Of a DNA stretch of 64,000 nucleotides, positions 46,650 to 55,935 are shown in pieces (the stretch's first letter is position 1; each line of letters starts with the position of its first letter). The notes below the pieces were generated by a model, which was given only the letters and a program-made list of their open reading frames with translations, was not told where the DNA came from and searched no databases. Made by a program: the position numbers and the translations under genes. This DNA is from Winogradskyella sp. (GTDB lineage Bacteria; Bacteroidota; Bacteroidia; Flavobacteriales; Flavobacteriaceae), in NCBI GenBank assembly GCA_002722255.1, contig PBLD01000006.1, positions 172,796 through 236,795 on the forward strand, read 5' to 3'.

Positions 46650-47353
46650 TCTGTGATTTTGAAACTATGATTAATAGTAAGTGTTTTTTTAGTGTTATCT
46701 ACGTTGATGGCTTCGATTAAAACAGACCCTTTCTCGTCTAATGCTTTTAAAATTAGACCATCAGGTAAATCAACTGTTATTTGCCCTTTGCTAGAGGTCA
46801 TTCTTAGCATTAAACCTACAAACTTTGAAAAAAACACGTTATTCTTACAGTTTAGATTATCTGCTACTGAAATAGTAATTGCTTCAGAAGGTTCGAAGTC
46901 TGGATATAGTTTGTAGGTACTAGTTTTAAAATCTACAACACTATCTTCTTCTTTTATATCTTCAGTAATAAGATTAATATTTTCATTTATTGCATCCTTT
47001 TCATCTACTGGTAGTATGTTTTCAATATCTAAATTAGCATATATTATGCTTTCAGCGAATTTGAAAAAAATAATTAGTTTATCATTTTCAGCACTGTAGA
47101 TTAAATTAAATTGTGATCCTTCTATTTTATTAGCACCACCTAGAAAAACAGATTTTCCAAACTCATTTGTTAGTAAATCATCATTAGTCCATAGGTACTT
47201 TCCATCTTTATCAAAACCTATAGAAATTGTGTCAATTGTTTTTTTTCGCTCATTAGGAATAGCGTAGTCAACAGTATAATCTATATCGATTACAGTTTCT
47301 TGCGAAAAGGAAACTAAAGTTGTTAAAAGAAATATAAATAGTAATTTTTTCAT
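46646..47353 (-). CDS. Secreted protein of unknown function within the transketolase operon
   Basis: 235 residues from ATG 47353, 1 base after the N-subunit stop. A signal peptide (MKKLLFIFLLTTLVSFSQE) is followed by strand-rich sequence with one cysteine ('ADNLNCKNNVFF'). No domain is recognised. It ends in an ATGA overlap with the transketolase C-subunit, so an exported protein is translationally coupled between two halves of a cytosolic enzyme. It is unclear whether this is functional or a chance insertion. Confidence 0.7.
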   Translation of the reverse strand: MKKLLFIFLLTTLVSFSQETVIDIDYTVDYAIPNERKKTIDTISIGFDKDGKYLWTNDDLLTNEFGKSVFLGGANKIEGSQFNLIYSAENDKLIIFFKFAESIIYANLDIENILPVDEKDAINENINLITEDIKEEDSVVDFKTSTYKLYPDFEPSEAITISVADNLNCKNNVFFSKFVGLMLRMTSSKGQITVDLPDGLILKALDEKGSVLIEAINVDNTKKTLTINHSFKITE

Positions 47354-47354
47354 C

Positions 47355-48200
47355 TTAATAGTCTCCAAGAGTTTCTTCGTTCTGTGCTAAACCTGTTGCT
47401 AATTGCTCATCGTTTGGTGCTTTACCGTGCCATGCGTGTGTGTGCATCATAAAATCTACACCATTACCCATTACAGTTTTTAGTAATACACATACTGGCT
47501 TGCCATTTCCTGTTAAGGATTTTGCGTTTTGCATACCTTCTAAGATAGCTTCAATGTTATTACCATCTTCTATTTCTACAACAGTCCAACCAAAAGCCTC
47601 AAATTTTGCTTTTATGTTGCCCATAGGTAAAACAGTATCTGTAGATCCATCTATCTGTTGTCCATTTAGGTCGATAGTAGAAATAAGATTATCTATTTTA
47701 TTTCCGGCAGCATACATAATGGCCTCCCAGTTTTGACCTTCTTGTAGTTCACCATCTCCATGTAAACTATATATAAGATGGTTATCGTTGTTTAATTTTT
47801 TGGTTTCGGCAGCACCAATAGCTACAGACATTCCCTGACCTAAAGAACCAGACGCTATTCTTATACCTGGTAAACCTTCGTGTGTTGTTGGGTGACCTTG
47901 TAGTCTAGAATCTATTAATCTGAATGTGTTTAATTCTTCAACTGGAAAATAACCAGTTCGTGCAAGTACACTGTAAAATACAGGTGAGATATGACCGTTA
48001 GATAAGAAAAATAAATCTTCGCCTATACCATCCATATCAAAACCGTCCTTGGTTTCCATTATTTCATTGTAAAGACAAACGAAAAATTCTGCACAACCTA
48101 ATGATCCTCCAGGATGACCAGAATTTACTTTGTGTACCATGCGTAGGATATCTCTACGAACTTGAGTGGTTAAATCTTCTAATTGTTGAATATTAGACAT
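47355..48200 (-). CDS. Transketolase, N-terminal subunit
   Basis: 281 residues, the TPP diphosphate-binding domain. 'KVNSGHPGGSLGCAEFFV' is at the start and 'LHGDGELQEGQNWEAIMYAA' with 'DLNGQQIDGST' makes the GDG..N cofactor motif. It pairs with the C-subunit to shift two-carbon units among sugar phosphates. A strong promoter lies 25 bases upstream. The two halves are separated by the secreted-protein gene. Confidence 0.93.
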   Translation of the reverse strand: MSNIQQLEDLTTQVRRDILRMVHKVNSGHPGGSLGCAEFFVCLYNEIMETKDGFDMDGIGEDLFFLSNGHISPVFYSVLARTGYFPVEELNTFRLIDSRLQGHPTTHEGLPGIRIASGSLGQGMSVAIGAAETKKLNNDNHLIYSLHGDGELQEGQNWEAIMYAAGNKIDNLISTIDLNGQQIDGSTDTVLPMGNIKAKFEAFGWTVVEIEDGNNIEAILEGMQNAKSLTGNGKPVCVLLKTVMGNGVDFMMHTHAWHGKAPNDEQLATGLAQNEETLGDY

Positions 48201-48224
48201 GTTTTTTAGCTTAAATTAATGCTG

Positions 48225-48255
48225 CAAAAGTAGCTTTTTAATAGTCCTATTCAAA
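48225..48255 (-). promoter_or_regulatory. Promoter of the split-transketolase operon
   Basis: On the minus strand: TTTG (48255-48252), 19-base spacer, TACTTTTG (48232-48225). It fits the Bacteroidota consensus exactly. Confidence 0.75.
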
Positions 48256-48341
48256 AACCCTAAACTCTCACTTATTAACGATTTTGAAGAATTGCTAACA
48301 ATTTTTGAATTTAATTAAGACTCGAATGTATTTGAGTTATT

Positions 48342-48349
48342 TATATTTG
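48342..48349 (+). promoter_or_regulatory. Candidate -7 element for tgt
   Basis: TATATTTG, 18 bases before the tgt start; no TTG at the proper -33 distance. Confidence 0.4.
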
Positions 48350-48366
48350 CCACCAGACTTATATAT

Positions 48367-49497
48367 ATGAAATTTAATCGCGTAGCAGAAGACAAGGAAA
48401 CGAAGGCAAGAGCAGGTGTTATATCCACTGATCATGGTCATATAGAAACACCAATTTTTATGCCTGTTGGTACAGTAGCAACAGTAAAAGGTGTGCATCA
48501 GCGCGAACTAAAGAATGACATTAATCCCGATATTATACTAGGGAATACATACCACTTATACCTTAGACCTCAGACTCCTATTTTAGAACAAGCAGGAGGA
48601 CTTCATAAGTTTATGAATTGGGACCGCAATATTTTGACGGATTCTGGTGGTTATCAGGTTTATTCTTTATCCGCAAATAGGAAAATAAAAGAGGAAGGTG
48701 TAAAATTTAAATCTCACATAGATGGTAGTTATCATGTGTTTACACCAGAAAATGTTATGGAAATTCAACGGTCAATAGGTGCAGATATCATTATGGCTTT
48801 TGATGAATGTACACCTTATCCATGCGATTATAACTATGCAAAACGATCAATGCACATGACGCATCGTTGGCTAGAGCGATGTATGTCGCATTTAGAAAAA
48901 GTACCGTTTAAGTATGGTTACGAACAAACATTTTTTCCAATAGTGCAAGGCAGTACCTATAAGGATTTAAGAATGCAATCTGCTGAATATATCGCAAATG
49001 CCGGAGCGCAAGGAAATGCTATCGGAGGCTTGTCGGTTGGAGAACCAGCAGAAGAGATGTATGCTATGACAGAAGTAGTTTGTGATATTTTACCAGAGGA
49101 AAAGCCTCGTTATTTAATGGGAGTTGGCACGCCTATCAATATTTTAGAGAATATTGCGTTAGGTGTAGACATGTTTGATTGTGTTATGCCTACCAGAAAT
49201 GCCAGAAATGGTATGCTGTTTACAGCACATGGCACCATAAATATTAAAAATAAAAAATGGGCTGACGATTTTTCGCCTATAGATGAAATGGGAATTACCT
49301 TTGTAGATACAGAATATAGTAAAGCATATTTAAAGCATCTATTCTCAGTAAATGAGTTGTTAGGAAAGCAAATAGCTACAATTCATAATTTAGGATTTTA
49401 TTTATGGTTAGTTAGAGAGGCTAGAAAACATATTATTGAAGGGGATTTTAAAATCTGGAAAGAAAAGATGGTTAAACAAATGGATAAAAGATTGTAG
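48367..49497 (+). CDS. tgt: tRNA-guanine transglycosylase
   Basis: 376 residues. 'TDSGGYQVYS' (91-100), 'GNAIGGLSVGEP' (216-227) and 'GVDMFDCVMPTRNARNGMLF' (266-285) are the active-site and tRNA-binding signatures of bacterial Tgt, which exchanges G34 for preQ1. The structural zinc site is unusual: where E. coli has CDCYTC, this protein reads 'DEMGITFVDTEYSKAYLKHL' (residues 306-325), with no cysteine; only the His of 'TIHNLGFYL' remains. The LptF/G gene follows after 3 bases. Confidence 0.94.
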   Translation: MKFNRVAEDKETKARAGVISTDHGHIETPIFMPVGTVATVKGVHQRELKNDINPDIILGNTYHLYLRPQTPILEQAGGLHKFMNWDRNILTDSGGYQVYSLSANRKIKEEGVKFKSHIDGSYHVFTPENVMEIQRSIGADIIMAFDECTPYPCDYNYAKRSMHMTHRWLERCMSHLEKVPFKYGYEQTFFPIVQGSTYKDLRMQSAEYIANAGAQGNAIGGLSVGEPAEEMYAMTEVVCDILPEEKPRYLMGVGTPINILENIALGVDMFDCVMPTRNARNGMLFTAHGTINIKNKKWADDFSPIDEMGITFVDTEYSKAYLKHLFSVNELLGKQIATIHNLGFYLWLVREARKHIIEGDFKIWKEKMVKQMDKRL

Positions 49498-49500
49498 TAA

Positions 49501-50577
49501 GTGAAAATCTTAGATTGGTACATACTTAAGCGCTATTTGTTAACATTTTTAATGATGTTATTGCTGTTTATTCCTATAGGAATTACAGTAGATTTAGCCG
49601 AAAAAGTAGGGAAAATAATAGAAAATGAAGCACCTTTTAGTGAGGTTACAGCCTATTACATAGACTTTACGGTCTACTTTGCCAATCTGTTATTTCCTTT
49701 GTTCTTATTTTTATCTGTAATCTGGTTTACATCTAAGCTAGCCAATAATACAGAGATAGTAGCTTTTTTAAGTTCAGGAGTATCTTTTACTAGATTTTTA
49801 AGACCATATTTAATAGGGGCAACAATTGTAGCTGCCATTGCTTTGGTTTTGGGAATGTATTTGGCGCCTATAGCTAGTCAAGGATTTAATGAGTTTAAAT
49901 ACAAATACCTTAAGAAGCACAAAAAAATACAAGAAACAAGGCACGTTTACCAGCAAATAAATGATAATGATTATATATATGTGAGCAGTTTTGTACCGGC
50001 AAGTAAGATAGGTCAAAACTTCACTTATGAGCATTTCGAAGGCAACGAACTAAAGTATAAAATTTTTGCTGATAGGATTAGATATGTTGAAAGAGATAGT
50101 AGTTATAGACTTACCTCTTATGTAAAACGTTCATTTGAAAACGGAGTAGAAACTGTTGAAAAACTTCGTAGAAAGGACACCATCTTTCCTTTTGAATTAG
50201 AAGATTTAACACCAGTTGAATATGCTGCAGAGACAAAATCTTATGGTGAACTTTTAAGGTTTATTGAGTCTGAAAAAAAGAAAGGATCAAAAAATATAGG
50301 AAGGTATGAAGTGGTAAAACTTAAAAAATGGAGTTTACCAGTTTCAATATTTATATTAACTATTATTGCCGTCGCAGTGTCATCAGTTAAACGTAGAGGT
50401 GGCATGGGAGTTAACTTAGCGTTTGGTATTGCTATAGCTATGATTTATGTCTTTTTTGATAAAATATTTGGGGTTATGGCAGAGCAGTCCAATTTTTCGC
50501 CTGTTATAGCAGTATGGTTTCCTAATATAATATTTGGTATTTTAGCTGTATACCTCCTACAAAATGCCAAACGCTAG
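49501..50577 (+). CDS. LptF/LptG family permease
   Basis: 358 residues from GTG 49501. 'WYILKRYLLTFLMMLLLFIP' and 'NTEIVAFLSSGVSFTRFLRP' are the first-helix and coupling-helix motifs of LptF/LptG; six membrane helices surround a periplasmic beta-jellyroll (about 130-270). It forms the membrane channel for LPS extraction powered by LptB (12737-11997 on the minus strand). It overlaps the next EamA gene by 14 bases and follows tgt closely. Confidence 0.9.
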   Translation: MKILDWYILKRYLLTFLMMLLLFIPIGITVDLAEKVGKIIENEAPFSEVTAYYIDFTVYFANLLFPLFLFLSVIWFTSKLANNTEIVAFLSSGVSFTRFLRPYLIGATIVAAIALVLGMYLAPIASQGFNEFKYKYLKKHKKIQETRHVYQQINDNDYIYVSSFVPASKIGQNFTYEHFEGNELKYKIFADRIRYVERDSSYRLTSYVKRSFENGVETVEKLRRKDTIFPFELEDLTPVEYAAETKSYGELLRFIESEKKKGSKNIGRYEVVKLKKWSLPVSIFILTIIAVAVSSVKRRGGMGVNLAFGIAIAMIYVFFDKIFGVMAEQSNFSPVIAVWFPNIIFGILAVYLLQNAKR

Positions 50578-51472
50578 ATTAAAGGATTATCTTCATTTAC
50601 ATTTTCTGGTTTTTATAGCTGGCTTTACAGCAATTCTAGGTAAGGAAATTTCAGCAGGTGCTACAGCAATTGTTTGGTATAGAATGGCAATAGCAGCTGT
50701 TTTAATGTTTATCTATATAAAGATTATAAAGCTCAATATTAAAGTTAGTAAAGAGGCAGTTATAAAGTTCTCTGTTGCTGGCGTTATAATTGCTTTACAT
50801 TGGATTACCTTTTTTGAATCTATAAAACAATCTAACGTTTCTATTGCGTTAGCTATGTTTTCTTCAGGAGCTTTCTTTGCGTCATTTATAGAGCCAATTT
50901 TTTTTAAAAGACGTGTGTTGGTTTATGAAATAGGTTTTGGGTTAATAGTAATACTTGGAGTATTCCTAATTACAAGTAGTGAGTTAAAATATATCAATGG
51001 TATCATATTAGGATTATTATCTGCGCTTTTTTCAACGTTGTTTGCTGTTATAAATGGACGATTTATAGAAAAGTATAATTCAACAGTAATTTCATTTTAT
51101 GAGTTTATAAGCGGAGTTTTATTTTTAAGTTTATTCATACATTTTTCCGGAATTCATTTTAATGAAAGTTTCTTCACACTTTCGCAAATAGATTGGGTTT
51201 ACATTTTTATTTTAGCTTCGGTATGTACAGCTTATGCTTTTATTGGTGCAGTTGAGGTAATGCGATACATAAGTCCTTTTACAGTGATTTTAACCTACAA
51301 CTTAGAGCCGATTTATGGTATAATATTAGCGTTATTTCTTTTTCCTGAAACCGAGCAGATGTCTTCTCAGTTTTATTTTGGAGCAACTTTAATAATAGTA
51401 ATTGTACTGTTTGATGCTTTGTTGAAAAACAATAAAGCTCGAAAACGAAAAAAGATGCCTGTTAACAATTGA
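50564..51472 (+). CDS. EamA/DMT superfamily transporter
   Basis: 302 residues with ten membrane helices in two EamA repeats ('GKEISAGATAIVWYRMAIAA' in the first, 'CTAYAFIGAVEVMRYISPFT' in the second). Such drug/metabolite transporters export amino acids, nucleosides or other small molecules; the substrate is not readable. It overlaps the LptF/G gene by 14 bases and has a basic C-terminal tail. Confidence 0.88.
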   Translation: MPNARLKDYLHLHFLVFIAGFTAILGKEISAGATAIVWYRMAIAAVLMFIYIKIIKLNIKVSKEAVIKFSVAGVIIALHWITFFESIKQSNVSIALAMFSSGAFFASFIEPIFFKRRVLVYEIGFGLIVILGVFLITSSELKYINGIILGLLSALFSTLFAVINGRFIEKYNSTVISFYEFISGVLFLSLFIHFSGIHFNESFFTLSQIDWVYIFILASVCTAYAFIGAVEVMRYISPFTVILTYNLEPIYGIILALFLFPETEQMSSQFYFGATLIIVIVLFDALLKNNKARKRKKMPVNN

Positions 51473-51478
51473 AGTTTG

Positions 51479-51486
51479 TATATTTG
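51479..51486 (+). promoter_or_regulatory. Candidate -7 element for accA
   Basis: TATATTTG, 36 bases before accA; no clear -33 TTG at 19 bases. Confidence 0.4.
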
Positions 51487-51521
51487 TAGACTTAATTAAC
51501 TAAAAACTAACTTCAAATTGT

Positions 51522-52475
51522 ATGGAATATTTAGAGTTTGAATTACCCATAAAAGAATTAGAAGAGCAGCTTGATAAATGCCAAATTATTGGAAAAGAGA
51601 GTGATGTAGATGTTACAGAGACCTGTAAACAGATCGAGAAAAAGCTAGCTGAAACTAAAAAAGAGATATACAAAAATCTTACGGCTTGGCAACGTGTTCA
51701 GTTGTCTCGTCACCCTAACAGACCATATACACTAGATCATATCAAAGCACTTTGTGGAGATTCTTTCTTAGAATTACATGGAGACAGAAATGTTAAGGAT
51801 GATAAGGCTATGATTGGCGGTTTGGGTAAAATCGGTGACCAAACATACATGTTTATTGGTCAACAAAAAGGATACAATACCAAAACAAGACAATATAGAA
51901 ACTTCGGAATGTCTAACCCAGAAGGTTATCGTAAGGCATTACGTCTTATGAAGTCTGCTGAAAAATTCGGAATACCTGTTGTAACTTTGATAGATACTCC
52001 TGGTGCTTATCCAGGATTAGAAGCAGAAGAAAGAGGACAAGGAGAAGCTATTGCAAGGAATATTTTAGAAATGTCTCGTTTAAAAGTGCCAATTATAACG
52101 ATTATTATTGGTGAAGGAGCTTCTGGAGGAGCTTTAGGAATTGGAGTGGGAGACAAGGTTATGATGTTAGAAAACACTTGGTATTCTGTAATTTCACCAG
52201 AGTCTTGCTCGTCTATTTTATGGAGAAGTTGGGAATATAAAGAGCAGGCAGCCGAAGCGTTGAAACTTACTGCAAAGGACATGAAACGTATGAAGCTCGT
52301 GGACCAAATCATAAAAGAACCACTTGGTGGTGCGCATACAGACAGAGAAAAAACATTTTTAGCGGTCAGAGATGCTATAGTAAAGACTTATGAAGAGTTA
52401 AAAAACTTATCACCAAAAGAATTAGTGAAAAATCGTATGAGTAAATACGATGAAATGGGAGTCTATAAAGACTAA
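51522..52475 (+). CDS. accA: Acetyl-CoA carboxylase carboxyltransferase subunit alpha
   Basis: 317 residues, the usual AccA length. The N-terminal helical part ('[18 protein letters not shown]') is followed by the crotonase-like carboxyltransferase core ('[20 protein letters not shown]', '[19 protein letters not shown]'). It transfers CO2 from biotin-BCCP to acetyl-CoA for fatty-acid synthesis, together with AccD (not in this window). A strong terminator follows. Confidence 0.95.
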   Translation: MEYLEFELPIKELEEQLDKCQIIGKESDVDVTETCKQIEKKLAETKKEIYKNLTAWQRVQLSRHPNRPYTLDHIKALCGDSFLELHGDRNVKDDKAMIGGLGKIGDQTYMFIGQQKGYNTKTRQYRNFGMSNPEGYRKALRLMKSAEKFGIPVVTLIDTPGAYPGLEAEERGQGEAIARNILEMSRLKVPIITIIIGEGASGGALGIGVGDKVMMLENTWYSVISPESCSSILWRSWEYKEQAAEALKLTAKDMKRMKLVDQIIKEPLGGAHTDREKTFLAVRDAIVKTYEELKNLSPKELVKNRMSKYDEMGVYKD

Positions 52476-52498
52476 ATCCACTAAACATAAGCAACTAA

Positions 52499-52530
52499 AA
52501 AAAACTGAAGTTGAGTCTTCAGTTTTTTTT
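52499..52530 (+). terminator. Terminator after accA
   Basis: Perfect 12-base arms 52499-52510 and 52517-52528 around a 6-base loop, with a T-run. Confidence 0.9.
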
Positions 52531-52630
52531 GGCACTATTAACAATATATTTAAGTTATTAACAGTTAGATTGTTGAAGACCTGTTGAGATTGCAAACAAA
52601 ATAAAACACATCTCATCGATACTATTTAAC

Positions 52631-52638
52631 TACTTTTG
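52631..52638 (+). promoter_or_regulatory. Candidate -7 element for dnaB
   Basis: TACTTTTG, 6 bases before the chosen ATG; if real, the dnaB message has almost no leader. No -33 TTG at the usual distance. Confidence 0.3.
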
Positions 52639-52644
52639 TTATTT

Positions 52645-54174
52645 ATGAAACAACCCAACCCAATACAAGGTTACAAAGTCGATAAAAGCACTATCATAAG
52701 CTTAGAGAAAGGTAAAATACCGCCTCAAGCTATTGATTTAGAGGAAGTTGTGCTTGGAGCAATGATGATTGATAAAAAAGGAGTTGATGAGGTTATTGAT
52801 ATTTTAAGTCCAGATGCTTTTTATAAAGATGCTCATAAATACATCTTCGAAGCTATTTTCAAATTATTTGAAAACAGTGAACCTATTGACTTATTAACCG
52901 TTTCGTCTCAGTTAAAGAAAGATGAAAAATTAGATTTGGTTGGTGGTGATTTTTACCTTATTTCATTAACACAACGTGTGTCATCATCTGCACATATTGA
53001 GTTTCATGCACGTATCATACTTCAAAAATATATTCAACGTAGTTTAATCAAGATTTCAAACGAAATTATTGAAGAAGCCTATGACGAAACTAAAGATGTT
53101 TTTGATCTTTTGGATAATGCAGAAGCAAAACTCTATGAAGTTACCCAAGGTAACGTTAAAAAGTCGACAGAGACAGCACAGAGCCTAGTAATTCAAGCAA
53201 AAAAGAAGATTGAGGAGATATCAAACAAGGAAGGTTTAAGTGGTATACCAACCGGTTTTGATAAGTTAGATAAATTAACTTCAGGTTGGCAACCAAGTGA
53301 TTTAATTATTGTTGCTGCTCGTCCTGGTATGGGTAAAACGGCCTTAACGCTGACCATGGCGCGTAATATAGCAGTAGATTTTAATACACCTGTAGCTTTC
53401 TTTTCTTTAGAGATGTCTTCTGTGCAGTTAATCACACGTTTAATATCTAGTGAAACCGGATTGTCTTCAGAAAAATTGAGAACTGGTAAGTTAGAAAAAC
53501 ACGAATGGGAACAACTAAACGTTAAAGTAAAAACCTTAGAAAAGGCACCTTTATATATTGATGATACACCATCACTTTCCATTTTCGATTTAAGAGCAAA
53601 GGCACGTCGTCTAGCATCGCAGTATGGTATTAAGATGATAATGATAGATTATCTGCAGTTAATGACAGCTGGTGGTAGCCAAAAAGGAGGTAATCGTGAG
53701 CAAGAAATTTCGATGATTTCTCGTAACCTCAAAGCATTGGCAAAAGAACTTAATGTTCCTGTAATTGCATTGTCTCAGTTATCACGTGCTGTTGAGACAC
53801 GTGGTGGAAGTAAAAGACCCTTATTGTCAGACTTACGTGAGTCTGGTGCTATTGAGCAAGATGCAGATATTGTATCGTTTATTTACAGACCAGAATATTA
53901 TAAAATTGATGAGTGGGATGATGAAGAACGTTCACCAACTGAAGGCCAAGGTGAGTTTATTGTAGCTAAGCACAGAAATGGTGGTTTAGAAAACATAAGG
54001 TTGAAGTTTATCGGTCACTTAGGTAAGTTTGATAACTTGGATGATTTTGACACACCTTTCGAGTTTCAATCTAAGTTAAATGCGGCAGCTAATGACGATA
54101 CCTTTAAGCCAGATAGCTTCCCTTCGGCATCTGATGCGTTTGATGATCCAGAAAATGATGGAGTGCCTTTTTAA
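52645..54174 (+). CDS. dnaB: Replicative DNA helicase DnaB
   Basis: 509 residues from ATG 52645 (a TTG at 52636 is less likely). The N-terminal helical domain 'DLEEVVLGAMMIDKKGVDEV' is followed by a linker and a RecA-like core with Walker A 'ARPGMGKTALTLTMA', 'DYLQLMTAGGSQKGGNREQE' and 'LSDLRESGAIEQDADIVSFI'. It unwinds DNA ahead of the fork as a hexamer. The C-terminal tail is acidic. The frame is intact with no intein seen. Confidence 0.96.
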   Translation: MKQPNPIQGYKVDKSTIISLEKGKIPPQAIDLEEVVLGAMMIDKKGVDEVIDILSPDAFYKDAHKYIFEAIFKLFENSEPIDLLTVSSQLKKDEKLDLVGGDFYLISLTQRVSSSAHIEFHARIILQKYIQRSLIKISNEIIEEAYDETKDVFDLLDNAEAKLYEVTQGNVKKSTETAQSLVIQAKKKIEEISNKEGLSGIPTGFDKLDKLTSGWQPSDLIIVAARPGMGKTALTLTMARNIAVDFNTPVAFFSLEMSSVQLITRLISSETGLSSEKLRTGKLEKHEWEQLNVKVKTLEKAPLYIDDTPSLSIFDLRAKARRLASQYGIKMIMIDYLQLMTAGGSQKGGNREQEISMISRNLKALAKELNVPVIALSQLSRAVETRGGSKRPLLSDLRESGAIEQDADIVSFIYRPEYYKIDEWDDEERSPTEGQGEFIVAKHRNGGLENIRLKFIGHLGKFDNLDDFDTPFEFQSKLNAAANDDTFKPDSFPSASDAFDDPENDGVPF

Positions 54175-54180
54175 TTTATT

Positions 54181-54783
54181 ATGTTTCTAAAAAAAACTCT
54201 AGCAATAATTGGAATCTTAATCCCAATTTTATTTGTAATTAGTTTTGGGCTTCTATTTAGTAGTAATTCAGTTTATTATGAAGTAATTGATGAGTTACCA
54301 CTTTTTTGTTTTAACATATTAGAATTACAAGGAAGTATTTGGGTGAGAATTTTTAATTATTTTTTTATTGGCGTACTGATAATTGTTTTCTCTTTTGGTT
54401 TAATGGTGTTAAATTCTAAGAGTTTTAGTAATAATTTATCATTGTTATTGCTTGCCTCTACTGGGTTAATATGGTGCTCTTTTTCATTTTTTTCAATATC
54501 TATTGAAGATGAAGATCCCTTAGATTATGCTTATATAGTTATATTTATTTTCATTCTATTTGCTTTTTTAGCTTTTTTATTATTATCTGGTGATATATTG
54601 CTTATGATTAAAAATAGAAATGTAAAAAGAGCTTTAGTAATTACTTCAATTCTTATTCTTACAGAATCTATAATATCTTTCTTTGTTTCTGACTATCCAT
54701 TCATGATACCAAATCTATCAATACTTTTTTATATTTCTGTATTTCCGATTTTAGGTTATAATTTGATCAAAGAAGATAATTGA
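54181..54783 (+). CDS. Multi-pass membrane protein, unknown
   Basis: 200 residues with about six hydrophobic segments (near 8-28, 55-77, 85-105, 118-142, 150-170 and 178-196). One acidic loop ('SIEDEDPLDYAY') lies between helices 3 and 4. No motif of a known transporter or enzyme is recognised. It starts 6 bases after the dnaB stop and may be co-transcribed with it. Confidence 0.65.
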   Translation: MFLKKTLAIIGILIPILFVISFGLLFSSNSVYYEVIDELPLFCFNILELQGSIWVRIFNYFFIGVLIIVFSFGLMVLNSKSFSNNLSLLLLASTGLIWCSFSFFSISIEDEDPLDYAYIVIFIFILFAFLAFLLLSGDILLMIKNRNVKRALVITSILILTESIISFFVSDYPFMIPNLSILFYISVFPILGYNLIKEDN

Positions 54784-54837
54784 AATTGAGATTTTACCTA
54801 TCTTTACGTTTCGTTATCTAAGAAGAAAAATTGCCTC

Positions 54838-55872
54838 ATGTTAAATCAAAGACGTACAACAAATATTCTGTTGTTAATCATCGTTATACCATTAGTATTT
54901 TATTTGCTTAAAGTGCTATCTTTTATATTTATTCCATTAATATTTTCGATGTTCATTGCGTTATTATTTTTACCGCTAATGCGTCAATTAGGAAGAAGAA
55001 AAGTTCCAAAATTTTTAAGCATCATAGTTGTACTGCTTTTGGTATCTGCCTGTGTCTATTTGGGTGTAGAATTGATACAGTTATCTAGTAAGGAAATTTT
55101 GGCAACTAAATCAGATTTTTTTCCAAAGGCTGAAGAGAAGATTGCAGATTTAAAAGTCTATTTATCTAATAGTTTCGGAATTGAATTTGAACAAGATAAA
55201 AATATACTAGCACAGTTTTTTGAAAAGGAAAACTTAGGCTCTACATTCGGTTTTTTACGAACCTTTTTTACCACATTATTAATGACAGCGTTCTTTGTTG
55301 TTCTTTGGTTAGGTGAGTCTATCAATGTACATAATCTGCTAAATAACACACTGTTAAAACAAAAACATACTTCCATTAAAGCTTTTATGAAGATTGAAAA
55401 GGACTTGATTAAATTTATAAAAGTGAAATTTTTGGTTAGTGCCTTAACAGGATTGTTTACTGGCTTAATGTGTGTGTTTTTTGATGTGAGTTTTCCAATT
55501 TTTTGGGGCTTATTTGCCTTTGCCATTAATTTTGTGCAAATGGTAGGTTCCTTTATTTCGGTGATTTTACTTTCAATTTTTGCCTTTGTAGAGTTAGATC
55601 CAACAAGTACATTACTTTTCTTTATAGTTTCAATTTCAATGGTTCAGGTTGTTTTTGGTGCAATCTTAGAACCAATTTTTATGGGAAAATCTTTCTCAAT
55701 AAACATTATAGCAGTTTTGGTTATGTTGATGTTTTGGGGATTTCTTTGGGGAATTCCAGGACTTATAATGGCTATTCCTATCACTGTTTTTATCAAGATT
55801 ATTTTAGAACAATTTCCAAGTACTAAGGTCATTGCGAGCCTTCTTTCTGGTAATGAGACAAAATTAGATTAA
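54838..55872 (+). CDS. AI-2E family transporter (PerM/TqsA-like)
   Basis: 344 residues with eight membrane helices. 'FIFIPLIFSMFIALLFLPLM' (first helices), 'SALTGLFTGLMCVFFDVSFP' and 'FWGFLWGIPGLIMAIPITVF' are the conserved family segments, the last being the C-terminal signature. Family members export autoinducer-2 or act as ion/proton antiporters, so the substrate is open. It precedes the aminotransferase gene by 63 bases. Confidence 0.9.
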   Translation: MLNQRRTTNILLLIIVIPLVFYLLKVLSFIFIPLIFSMFIALLFLPLMRQLGRRKVPKFLSIIVVLLLVSACVYLGVELIQLSSKEILATKSDFFPKAEEKIADLKVYLSNSFGIEFEQDKNILAQFFEKENLGSTFGFLRTFFTTLLMTAFFVVLWLGESINVHNLLNNTLLKQKHTSIKAFMKIEKDLIKFIKVKFLVSALTGLFTGLMCVFFDVSFPIFWGLFAFAINFVQMVGSFISVILLSIFAFVELDPTSTLLFFIVSISMVQVVFGAILEPIFMGKSFSINIIAVLVMLMFWGFLWGIPGLIMAIPITVFIKIILEQFPSTKVIASLLSGNETKLD

Positions 55873-55935
55873 AATTTTTTAAACGTTTTTAGCGTTGTAA
55901 TTTTTAAGTATCTTCATACCATAAAACAAAATATT

